From NCBI RefSeq assembly GCF_018860855.1, contig NZ_JAHKQE010000030.1, positions 269,924-333,923 on the forward strand: a stretch of DNA of 64,000 nucleotides, given 5' to 3'. Under the pieces are notes generated by a model. That model did no database searches. It saw only the letters and a program-made list of their open reading frames with translations, and was not told where the DNA came from. How positions within the stretch are numbered: the stretch's first letter is position 1; each line of letters opens with the position of its first letter. The stretch comes from Amphritea atlantica (GTDB taxonomy: Bacteria > Pseudomonadota > Gammaproteobacteria > Pseudomonadales > Balneatricaceae). Below, piece by piece: positions 26,246 through 34,285 of this stretch. The position numbers and the translations under genes were made by a program.

Positions 26246-27705
26246 TTATCTCCGATCAGAGCGTTGAGTACTGTATCGATGCGAATATGAGGAATGGCAT
26301 CATCATTTTGATACGAGATCCCCTTGGGTGGGTTGAGCGGCGGGATTTTCCAGTCTAAAAAAGGAGCCCATTCGTCACCCTCGGGAATACGGTTAGGAAT
26401 TTTCGGATGAATATAGCCAATGGCCTCACCATCAGCGCCAAAACCGCTGATCCCCAATTCGTTCTCATGTCTCACTTCTTTGCTTGAACGCACCGCCGCG
26501 GTAGCTTCGCAAATCGGCTGTATGCCTTCATGCTGAGCATTGCGGTAAGCTTGTTTAACAATCACCGATAGCAATTGGCGAACCGCCTCGTGGTCTTCCG
26601 ATAACACCTGATCAATTTTAGTTGCTGCAAAAACAACTTTATCGATTTTAGGACTAAACAGTTGAAATAACCGGTTGCGGCTACCGTAGGCAAAGCTATC
26701 GGTAATATTAGCCAGTGCTTGACGCATGTCGTCAATATACTCAGGTCCAGCGTTAAGGGCATTGACCACATCGACGAGCACTAACTGCCGATCAATACGA
26801 CTAAAAAATGCTTTATAAAACGGCTCGACTAGCTCTTTAATATAGCGCTGATACCGCCGTTCACAGATTTTATAATAGCTGTTATTCGCAGCTGCTTTGA
26901 GCTGACCTTCGGTATAACTACCGCACTTTAATAGCGGCACAAAACATAAAACATCGAGGTCTTGTACTTTTCCCTGTATCAGAAAACGGCCCGGCTGGAT
27001 CAAGCTTAGACTTTTACTGCTGTATTTACAGGCGTTTAAAAACGCGACATAGCGTTTATTCAGCGCTTTAAGGTTGACTTCATCGGCCTCGGCCAATGGG
27101 TCGAGGTGCTGTAGCTCCGTTAATAAATCGCCGAGCAATTCGACCCGGGGTGATTGGGTATATTGCGCGTTACATTGGGCACACCAGCGAGAATAACTCA
27201 TATCCCGTAATGGTAGATCCAACAACCATTCACCAGGATAATCACGAATTTCTAAGTAGAGTGAAAACTGTTTGCGACTAAACGGGTTAAATTTAGCGCT
27301 GCTATTTGCCAGTCTTAACTCTAGCAAACAGCCGCTGGCATCCTCGGTAGAGGCTGGCCAATGAGGCTCTGGGCTACAAAGGCGGCGGTAAGCTTCATCG
27401 TAGGGGAACTGAGGTAGTTCCGGAGCATCTAGCGGATGGATTTTGACGCCCAATAAGCGGTCAGTCAGTACCGGCGAGAAGCCCGCTAAACTGGCTGTAT
27501 CATGTTGCTGAAGTTGATTAATCAGACTGGTAATAAAGGTCGATTTACCACTCTGACTCAAGCCGGTAATACCGATGCAGAAGCGCTGATCTCGCAGTTT
27601 ATCCAATTGCGCCGAGGCGCTGTTAATACCATCGTCAGCCAAGTCGATAACGGCTTTTAATGGTTTTTTGAAAACGCTGGATACTAATCCGTCAGAGTCT
27701 TTCAT
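26236..27705 (-). CDS. ycjX: YcjX-like GTP-binding protein (DUF463)
   Basis: A 489-residue P-loop protein of the YcjX/DUF463 family. Walker A is GLSQSGKST (48-56), followed by LEIRDYPGEWLLDLPL (switch II-like DxPGEW) and AATKIDQVL (the TKxD base-recognition motif), with PFLDWKIPPL near the end. The length is normal. It is expressed with the ycjF-like gene through a 10-nt overlap. The family has been shown to bind guanine nucleotides, but its cellular partner is not settled. The start at 27705 follows a purine-rich ATTAAGGATCGA site, eight nt away. Confidence 0.92.
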   Translation of the reverse strand: MKDSDGLVSSVFKKPLKAVIDLADDGINSASAQLDKLRDQRFCIGITGLSQSGKSTFITSLINQLQQHDTASLAGFSPVLTDRLLGVKIHPLDAPELPQFPYDEAYRRLCSPEPHWPASTEDASGCLLELRLANSSAKFNPFSRKQFSLYLEIRDYPGEWLLDLPLRDMSYSRWCAQCNAQYTQSPRVELLGDLLTELQHLDPLAEADEVNLKALNKRYVAFLNACKYSSKSLSLIQPGRFLIQGKVQDLDVLCFVPLLKCGSYTEGQLKAAANNSYYKICERRYQRYIKELVEPFYKAFFSRIDRQLVLVDVVNALNAGPEYIDDMRQALANITDSFAYGSRNRLFQLFSPKIDKVVFAATKIDQVLSEDHEAVRQLLSVIVKQAYRNAQHEGIQPICEATAAVRSSKEVRHENELGISGFGADGEAIGYIHPKIPNRIPEGDEWAPFLDWKIPPLNPPKGISYQNDDAIPHIRIDTVLNALIGDKCV

Positions 27706-27830
27706 TCGATCCTTAATGTTATGCTTAGATGCTTATTTGCACCTATTGAGTTATGTTATGTAAGCTGTACGCCTATTTCAACAACCTTGAATTATCACTC
27801 TTTTTGAGTTTGTACCACATCAAATATCAG

Positions 27831-28802
27831 TTAGGCTGAAGAATGCTCGATCAATATCTCTAAATGCTGATCAGTGATGCCTGTGGCCAATAGGTCTGCC
27901 ACCGTGATGATACGGGCAGGATCGTGCAATTCGTTAATCCAGGCGCGCGGCATGGCGTCATAACCCCAGAAAGCACCGGCAATTTGTCCATATATTGCGC
28001 CAATGGTATCCGCATCATCGCCTAAATTAACGGCCAGTTTAGCACCTTCTTCAAAGCTCGAAGCGTTATAAAAGGCCCACAATGCAGCCTCTAGCGAAGT
28101 AACCACATAACCACTTGAGACCACTTGTGATTCATCTAGCTGACTATATGAGCCCTGAGTAACAGCAGCCACTTCGTACTCTAATGTCTCTGCAAAATAG
28201 GCGGCAATCGCTGCGGGCGAAAGCACTTCGTTTTTGTCATCACTATTGAGCGCGCGGATCAGTATAAAAGTGAACACCCTATTAGCATCAATGCAGCGGC
28301 GGTCACTATGGGTGAGTGCCGCGTTGTCAGCCGCGGCGCTGATTGCCCTATCCAAATGCGCATGAAATTTAATAACCACAGGCGCCAAGCGCATCAATGC
28401 GCCATTGCCCGCGCTATCGACATCATCGGGATGAATTTCCCGACTCAAATCAACCCCTTCACGCTCGAAACGCTGAATCGCTCTTTGTGTTTGGAAACCG
28501 ATATCAAAACAGCGGCCGGTACTCGACATATAGCCATCGCGAAACCAGCGTTGATAGCGTTGCATCTGATCTTCAGGGTCATGTTGGTTGCAGTGTATTA
28601 AGCTTGCCCCTGAACATAGCGCCATGGAGGTATCGTCTGTCCAATAGCCCGCTTTCAGGTTATGCGGTCCACCGGCGCGATACCCTTCAATCGGTTCAAA
28701 AGAACCCCGTGGCATGAATTCAACAGCGGCGCCGAGAGCGTCCCCCACAGCTAACCCAACCAGCATGCCTCTTAATTTATCTAAACGCTTATCTAAGGAC
28801 AT
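27831..28802 (-). CDS. ADP-ribosylglycohydrolase family protein
   Basis: A 323-residue enzyme of the DraG/ARH family, which hydrolyses ADP-ribose from proteins or nucleic acids using two magnesium ions. Metal-binding signatures are present: GLAVGDALGAAVEF near the start, WTDDTSMAL (TDDT), GNGALMRLAPV and the C-terminal GDDADTIGAIYGQIAG. The target is unknown. Its ATG is only two bases after a TAG that ends an in-frame extension of the cold-shock gene upstream, so it was probably cotranslated with it. The sequence looks fully functional. Confidence 0.92.
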   Translation of the reverse strand: MSLDKRLDKLRGMLVGLAVGDALGAAVEFMPRGSFEPIEGYRAGGPHNLKAGYWTDDTSMALCSGASLIHCNQHDPEDQMQRYQRWFRDGYMSSTGRCFDIGFQTQRAIQRFEREGVDLSREIHPDDVDSAGNGALMRLAPVVIKFHAHLDRAISAAADNAALTHSDRRCIDANRVFTFILIRALNSDDKNEVLSPAAIAAYFAETLEYEVAAVTQGSYSQLDESQVVSSGYVVTSLEAALWAFYNASSFEEGAKLAVNLGDDADTIGAIYGQIAGAFWGYDAMPRAWINELHDPARIITVADLLATGITDQHLEILIEHSSA

Positions 28803-28804
28803 CT

Positions 28805-28969
28805 CTATTTCCCTTTGTGACTGACCGCTACATTGTCGTTATGGTTGCCTTCACGCCATTTGACAGCAGAGGTCACCGTATCATCCTGTTGAATATCGGT
28901 TAGATATTCAACATCCCGACAAAAACGAGAGGCCGTTTCAATTAACGGTTGCTGCCAATGACCTTGCTC
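28805..28969 (-). pseudogene. In-frame 54-codon extension after the stop of the cold-shock/DUF3465 gene
   Basis: Directly after the TGA of the preceding gene (28972-28970) the same frame stays open for 54 codons: starts EQGHWQQPLIETASRF, contains VEYLTDIQQDD, ends VAVSHKGK and TAG. It has gene-like composition but no credible start codon of its own near the beginning. The TAG lies two bases before the ATG of the ADP-ribosylglycohydrolase. It may be the remains of a separate gene that lost its start, a C-terminal tail cut off by a nonsense change, or a read-through product. No homolog is recognised. Confidence 0.45.
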
Positions 28970-29713
28970 TCAACGATATCGCTGTCCTCGGTGTTCGAGC
29001 CATCCGTCGATATGCCGCCCTGAAGGATCATGGTGGGTCCAATGGATCACACCGCCTTGTTTATTCCATTCATATTCACCGTTAAAACTAACGCTATCAC
29101 CTGCTTGCAGCCCGTTTATCCGTGGTGCTAAATCGATATTATGGGCGACGAGCACGGTAATACCCGAGGGCAATCTAAGGATAAACCGCTGATGTTGGCT
29201 GCCCTGTCGGTCATCTGACAATGTTTTGCTGACAATACCGGTACCACGAACCTGTAAATTACTTTGCTGATTGTGATAAGCCTGCTGAATAATGCTGTCG
29301 CTGGGCTGAGTCTTTGGGGCGAAACCGGTCGATACATTATGCGGTAGTGATTGATAGGCCGTCGATAGCAGTCCCGCGACAATGACCAGCGCCACGATCA
29401 GTTTGAGTGTTAACTTTCTTGGCCGTTGCTGGCGCAGTGCTGTTTGGCTGTGTTTATTTGCCGCAGGTCTTGTTGTTTTGCTCGCTGGATTAGCGGCTTG
29501 CCCAAGCCCTTCTATCCGAACATCAGCCGCTCGAAAACGCCCTTGGCTATCTTGCATTGGTTGAAAGTGGATGATATCGCCAACATGAGGTTGGCGAGAG
29601 ATTCGCCCGAAGTCACGGATATGCACAAACACATCAGGGCCATCTTTACGCTTGATAAAGCCATAGCCTTTGTCATTTTTCCAGACCGCTAATGTCCCTG
29701 ACTGTTGCTGCAT
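28970..29713 (-). CDS. Cold-shock-like domain protein with membrane helix and DUF3465 domain
   Basis: A 247-residue fusion. Residues ~5-68 are a cold-shock/OB domain (SGTLAVWKNDKGYGFI, DVFVHIRDF, VGDIIHF), expected to bind single-stranded RNA or DNA. A basic linker leads into one membrane helix (LTLKLIVALVIVAGLLSTAY, about 100-120). The C-terminal ~105 residues match DUF3465 (VLVAHNIDLAPRI, GDSVSFNGEYEWN, HWTHHDPSGRHIDGWLEH), normally a small exported nuclease-like/OB protein. Topology implies a cytoplasmic cold-shock domain and an outside DUF3465. The domain normally ends where this TGA stands, which argues that 247 residues is the true product and the extension beyond is separate. Confidence 0.85.
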   Translation of the reverse strand: MQQQSGTLAVWKNDKGYGFIKRKDGPDVFVHIRDFGRISRQPHVGDIIHFQPMQDSQGRFRAADVRIEGLGQAANPASKTTRPAANKHSQTALRQQRPRKLTLKLIVALVIVAGLLSTAYQSLPHNVSTGFAPKTQPSDSIIQQAYHNQQSNLQVRGTGIVSKTLSDDRQGSQHQRFILRLPSGITVLVAHNIDLAPRINGLQAGDSVSFNGEYEWNKQGGVIHWTHHDPSGRHIDGWLEHRGQRYR

Positions 29714-29752
29714 AAGTGGTCATCTCCCTGAATTGCCATTGATCTAAGGTGA

Positions 29753-31195
29753 TCAGCGGGTAATTGGGATCTGCATATGAAAGGTTGACCCTACGGCTGG
29801 GTCAGAAGTCACGGCCATATGCCCCTGGTGCTGCTCAGTGATGATGTAATATGAGAACGACAAGTGCTCTCCAGTATCAAAATCTTCAGCAGGTTGAGTG
29901 TTACTGAAAAACGGTTCAAACAGACTCATCTGCTCTTCGCTGGTCAGACCGACACCATTATGCTGGATCTTAATCCACATATTGTCATAGCTCTCTGACA
30001 GAATAATCTTGATAGTCGGCTCAAAGCCTTCAGTGCCAATCTTTTTCTGCAAGGCTGCACAAGCATGCCGAAACAGACTGAGAAATACCTGTTGTAGCTC
30101 GGTGATATAACAGGGCACTTGCGGTAAGCCTTTCTCAACCTGCCACTCGAGCTTTACCTGATTAAACATCAGTCCATCCGATACCGAGATCACCTCTTTA
30201 CCTAGGTTAACGGTATGCTCCATCACATCAACGATATCAGCCATCTGCTTTTCGCTATTGCGATTACGGGCAAAGGTCAGCAGGTTGTGAATGATCTTAG
30301 CAACCTGATCCCCTTTGTCGGACATATCGCTATAGATTGACTCTAACAGCGGTGTTTTATCACCAGCCTTCTGACTGTCAGCCATGATGTTTTTAAACCG
30401 TTTTAGGTCCATCAGAATGGCTTGCAGTGGAATATTAATATCGTGGGCCATCGATGACGCCAGCTCACCCATAAATGACATTTTATCATTGTGGATTAGC
30501 AGGTTTTCTGCAGTTGTTTCTTTCGAGACATCATCCACCAGAATAACAACACCGGGCTCTGGGCCTTGCAGCGGGTAGATCGTTATATCGAAGTGGGACA
30601 GACTACGTAAACTCTGTTTTAAGTGGATAATTTTGTTCTGTTCGATCGCCTGCTGAATATGTTCAGGGACAATCGTCATGGTGGGATAGGCTTCCCACAG
30701 TGTCTTGCCGAGCGCTTTCTCTGACGGTACGCCGGACAGCTCTTCTACCCGTTTATTCCACTGAGTCACCTGCCCATCTTTATTCAACCCCACCAGCATC
30801 AGCGGCATAGAGGTGAGAATATCTTTGACATACAACTCAGAGCTACGCAATTGATTCGCTGTGATAACGTGTTGCGCTACTTCGGATTCTAACAACTGAT
30901 TGCTTTGTATTAACTTACGGTTCGACTCTTCAACGGCCGCGGTGCGCTCTTTGACCCGTTGTTCTAACTCATTTTTAATCGTTGTTAACTCGCGGTTCGC
31001 CCGATGTGCTCGGCGGCTATAGATCAACAGGTAGATGGCGGTGATTGATAGAATGATAATCAGGCTTGCGCTACTGAAATTCGCGAGGTGTTGCCACTTG
31101 GTTCTACCGCTTTCATCTTTAAACCAATCAACGGCGGCGGCAGCCCATGGGCTCTGTAAGCAGAGTACGAGTACAATAAATACGTATTTAATCAT
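29753..31195 (-). CDS. PAS-containing histidine kinase-like protein with degenerate ATP-binding domain
   Basis: A 480-residue protein with a signal peptide (MIKYVFIVLVLCLQSPWAAA), a membrane helix (~43-59), a coiled coil, a PAS domain (~120-225) and a kinase core. The H-box histidine is kept (H251 in SSMAHDINIPLQ). The catalytic domain is eroded: the two N-box asparagines are S373 and H377 (SLFRHACAA), the G1 aspartate is H412 (QHNGVG), and the G2 glycines are replaced by GEHLSFS (442-448). It is therefore unlikely to bind ATP or autophosphorylate. It may act as a phosphotransfer or dimerisation partner of another kinase, or as a phosphatase. No response regulator is adjacent. Confidence 0.85.
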   Translation of the reverse strand: MIKYVFIVLVLCLQSPWAAAAVDWFKDESGRTKWQHLANFSSASLIIILSITAIYLLIYSRRAHRANRELTTIKNELEQRVKERTAAVEESNRKLIQSNQLLESEVAQHVITANQLRSSELYVKDILTSMPLMLVGLNKDGQVTQWNKRVEELSGVPSEKALGKTLWEAYPTMTIVPEHIQQAIEQNKIIHLKQSLRSLSHFDITIYPLQGPEPGVVILVDDVSKETTAENLLIHNDKMSFMGELASSMAHDINIPLQAILMDLKRFKNIMADSQKAGDKTPLLESIYSDMSDKGDQVAKIIHNLLTFARNRNSEKQMADIVDVMEHTVNLGKEVISVSDGLMFNQVKLEWQVEKGLPQVPCYITELQQVFLSLFRHACAALQKKIGTEGFEPTIKIILSESYDNMWIKIQHNGVGLTSEEQMSLFEPFFSNTQPAEDFDTGEHLSFSYYIITEQHQGHMAVTSDPAVGSTFHMQIPITR

Positions 31196-31658
31196 ATGAG
31201 TGTATTAACTAATCCGGATGAATAACAAAAAACTGTGTCGCTGTTCGGTTATAGCGGTCTTAATCAGAGCAGAGCCGAAGTAAATAACTTTAACGCATCA
31301 GTCAGCTTACCTGCATGCTATTAGAGTGATTTTATAAGCTTAGTTTCAATTTAGTTCTATTCTATAGGAATTGGCGCTAGTTTCGCTATGTTTATAACGC
31401 TTTATCGACGTCGATGGTTGCTGTATTGACGCCGCACTGAAGCACTCGGCTAATCATTCTACAATGACTTGAAACCGAGCGCAGGATTACCGCTCAACCG
31501 TATCCAATCGCGGCACCGATATCGGGTAGATAAAACGGCAACACAACGGACGCCCCACTCGCTCGACTCTCTATCAATACACGGTTTAATCATTGATCGG
31601 TTATCTATCTGCCGCTAACAGAATCAGCTTAATGTATTGCTTGTATAAAGAGATTTAA
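31196..31658. other. Non-coding gap
   Basis: About 460 bp between the kinase-like gene and the LysR gene, both on the minus strand. No plausible ORF, tRNA or strong terminator was seen. The promoter of the kinase-like gene should lie near 31200-31320. Confidence 0.4.
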
Positions 31659-32615
31659 TTATTTGTTTTTATTGCCAATAAACATCTGCTCAAACTGTTT
31701 TATGTTTTGCTGAATATAATCGAGGAAAGCCTGCATGGCAGGGGTTGGATGCTTCGCCTGAGGGTGAACTACGCAGAAGCTACGGCGCAGTGGAAAGCCG
31801 TCTAGATTAACGATTTTTAAACGCCCCAGTTGCAATTCAGAACCAATACTCAGCTTGGGCAGTACCGCGACACCGAGTCCGGCGATCACTGCGTGTTTTA
31901 CCGCATCATTAGAGCCAATTTCCATACTCGGAGTAAAACGTAAACGGCGTTCTTGGCAATGCTGTTCTAATGCTAATCGACTACCTGAACCCGATTCTCG
32001 AACCAGTAAATGACTATTGAGAAACAGCTGTGGGCTCAGCTCGGCAGGACTGAGATCCAGTAACGGATGTCCATCAGGCACGACAGGCACCAGTTCGTTG
32101 TCCAAAAATGGGAGTGACACCAACGGCTTATCAATCGGCACCATACCCATGATCACCAGATCATCATTATTTTCATTCAACCGTTGTAACGCAGTCGCGC
32201 GGTTGACCACCCTAACCCGTACACTGACATGCGGATGCAGATCGAGAAAAGCGCGCAATAGATAGGGCACCATATATTGCGCTGTATTAACCGCCACCAG
32301 CTTTAACTCCCCTGCTACATTGCCCTTCAGCGCTCCGAGATCGGTTTGCAAGTCGGCTAGTTCGATAAATATCCGGTTAATACTCTCTGACAATCGCTCA
32401 CCTGCTGCAGTACAGAACAATCGCCTACCGACATATTCAAACAGTGGCTGATCTAACGCTTGCTCCAATTGGCGCATCTGACTACTGACTGCTGGCTGAG
32501 TCAACCCCAGCAACTCTCCTGCCTTACTGTAACTCTGTCGTTCATAAACGGCTTTAAACACCTGAAGCTGACGAAAAGTCAGACGAGTGGCGATATTTTT
32601 GATGGTTAATGGCAC
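31659..32615 (-). CDS. pycR: LysR-family regulator, divergent from pyruvate carboxylase genes
   Basis: A 318-residue LysR regulator: winged helix-turn-helix at ~13-70 (LTFRQLQVFKAVYERQSYSKAGELLGLTQPAVSSQMRQLEQALD) and an effector-binding domain from ~95. It resembles the CbbR/YeiE group. It is transcribed away from pycA across a 163-bp gap that contains a 12-bp perfect dyad at 32635-32664, a likely binding site. The same arrangement (LysR gene beside pycA-pycB) is known from Pseudomonas aeruginosa, where the regulator is called PycR; the symbol is given on that basis. Its effector is unknown. Confidence 0.88.
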   Translation of the reverse strand: MPLTIKNIATRLTFRQLQVFKAVYERQSYSKAGELLGLTQPAVSSQMRQLEQALDQPLFEYVGRRLFCTAAGERLSESINRIFIELADLQTDLGALKGNVAGELKLVAVNTAQYMVPYLLRAFLDLHPHVSVRVRVVNRATALQRLNENNDDLVIMGMVPIDKPLVSLPFLDNELVPVVPDGHPLLDLSPAELSPQLFLNSHLLVRESGSGSRLALEQHCQERRLRFTPSMEIGSNDAVKHAVIAGLGVAVLPKLSIGSELQLGRLKIVNLDGFPLRRSFCVVHPQAKHPTPAMQAFLDYIQQNIKQFEQMFIGNKNK

Positions 32616-32634
32616 TTTATTTTGTTCCTTTGTG

Positions 32635-32664
32635 TTTATCTATAAGTAATACCTTATAGATAAA
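32635..32664. promoter_or_regulatory. LysR-type operator between pycR and pycA
   Basis: TTTATCTATAAG (32635-32646), spacer TAATAC, CTTATAGATAAA (32653-32664): a perfect 12-bp dyad including an ATAAG-N6-CTTAT core of the T-N11-A LysR type. Its left end is 19 bp upstream of the pycR start, so autorepression together with pycA activation is the natural reading. Confidence 0.75.
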
Positions 32665-32778
32665 CTAAGAAATATCAATTTCTCCTTATCAAAGAAATTA
32701 ACTAAGCTCTGTTTATATTCTTAAGGCAAACAGTCTACGGAAAAGGTTCATGCCTTCCATAAGACAAAGGAGAGTTTC

Positions 32779-34209
32779 ATGACCGATAAAGTACTGATTA
32801 AAAAAGTACTGATCGCCAACCGAGGAGAGATTGCGGTACGTATTATCCGCGCTTGCGCCGAATCAGGCATCCGCTCTGTGGCGATCTATACTGAACCTGA
32901 TCGTTATGCCCTGCATGTAAAGCGGGCCGATGAAGCCTATTCACTCGGTGAGGACCCATTAGCGGGCTACCTTGATCCACAATGCATCGTTAACTTAGCG
33001 CTCGAAACCGGCTGTGATGCTATTCACCCAGGTTATGGCTTCCTATCCGAAAATGCCGAATTTGCTCGACTGTGCGAACAGCAAGGCATCGCTTTTATCG
33101 GACCAAAGTCCGCTGTTATTCATAACATGGGCGATAAAACCCAAGCCCGTGATTCGATGCGTGCAGCTGGAGTGCCTATCACACCGGGATCTGACGGTAA
33201 TCTAGCCGATGTTGAGGAAGCCTTAGCCTTGGCAGACGAAATTGGATATCCAGTCATGGTTAAAGCCACCTCTGGTGGCGGCGGTCGAGGTATTCGTCGC
33301 TGTGATACTCCGCAAGAACTGAAACTTCAGTATCCACGGGTTATTTCCGAAGCAACGAAAGCCTTTGGTTCAGCTGAAGTCTTTATGGAAAAGTGCATCG
33401 TCAACCCACGCCACATCGAAGTCCAGATTTTAGCCGACAGCCAAGGCAACGTAATTCACCTCTATGAACGGGACTGTTCGATTCAACGACGCAACCAAAA
33501 ACTGATCGAAATTGCCCCAAGCCCTCAATTAACCCCAGAGCAGCGCCAATATATCGGCGGATTAGCGGTAAAAGCGGCAGAAGCTGTGGGTTATGAAAAT
33601 GCAGGTACTGTAGAGTTTCTGCTCACCGGTAATCAGGTGTATTTCATGGAGATGAATACCCGAGTGCAGGTGGAACATACCATTACTGAGCAGATTACCG
33701 GCGTCGATATTGTGCGTGAACAGTTGCGTATCGCATCAGGATTCCCCCTGAGTTATCGCCAAGAGGATATCTCTTATCGCGGTTATGCGCTGCAATTCAG
33801 AATTAACGCTGAAGACCCCAAGAATGATTTTCTGCCCAGCTTTGGCCGTATCTCTCACTACTACGCACCCGGCGGCCCCGGCGTTCGTGTCGATACCGCC
33901 ATCTATACCGGTTATGAAATACCCCCCTATTACGACTCCATGTGTCTTAAATTGGTGGTCTGGGCGTTAACCTGGGAGGAAGTGGTCGCCCGTGGTCAGC
34001 GAGCGCTAGATGATATGCGTCTGCACGGCATTAAAACGACCGCTAACTACTACCAACAGATCTTGCAGCACCCTGACTTTCAAGCGGCAAACTTTAATAC
34101 CAGTTTCGTACCGGATCACCCGGAACTATTGAACTATTCCGACAAACGCCACCCGAGCCAGATGGCCCTTGCGGTTGCAGCGGCCATTGCCGCGTACGCG
34201 GGCTGGTAA
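32779..34209 (+). CDS. pycA: Pyruvate carboxylase subunit A (biotin carboxylase)
   Basis: The ATP-dependent biotin carboxylase half of a two-subunit pyruvate carboxylase. The 476 residues carry the family motifs: KVLIANRGEIAVRIIRAC, HPGYGFLSENAEFA, the ATP-grasp glycine loop KATSGGGGRGIRR, the catalytic region EVFMEKCIVNPRHIEVQ, ERDCSIQRRNQKLIE, and MEMNTRVQVEHTITE. It is close to AccC, but the neighbours (LysR, and a biotin-carrying carboxyltransferase gene straight after) identify it as the pyruvate enzyme. AAAGGAGAG lies just before the ATG. It feeds oxaloacetate to the TCA cycle and gluconeogenesis. Confidence 0.93.
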   Translation: MTDKVLIKKVLIANRGEIAVRIIRACAESGIRSVAIYTEPDRYALHVKRADEAYSLGEDPLAGYLDPQCIVNLALETGCDAIHPGYGFLSENAEFARLCEQQGIAFIGPKSAVIHNMGDKTQARDSMRAAGVPITPGSDGNLADVEEALALADEIGYPVMVKATSGGGGRGIRRCDTPQELKLQYPRVISEATKAFGSAEVFMEKCIVNPRHIEVQILADSQGNVIHLYERDCSIQRRNQKLIEIAPSPQLTPEQRQYIGGLAVKAAEAVGYENAGTVEFLLTGNQVYFMEMNTRVQVEHTITEQITGVDIVREQLRIASGFPLSYRQEDISYRGYALQFRINAEDPKNDFLPSFGRISHYYAPGGPGVRVDTAIYTGYEIPPYYDSMCLKLVVWALTWEEVVARGQRALDDMRLHGIKTTANYYQQILQHPDFQAANFNTSFVPDHPELLNYSDKRHPSQMALAVAAAIAAYAGW

Positions 34210-34285
34210 GCCAACCAAGCCAAGCGGTTTTGTTGTAGAACATGAATTGAAACCAACGACCCAGGTCGTTGTAGGAGAAAATATT

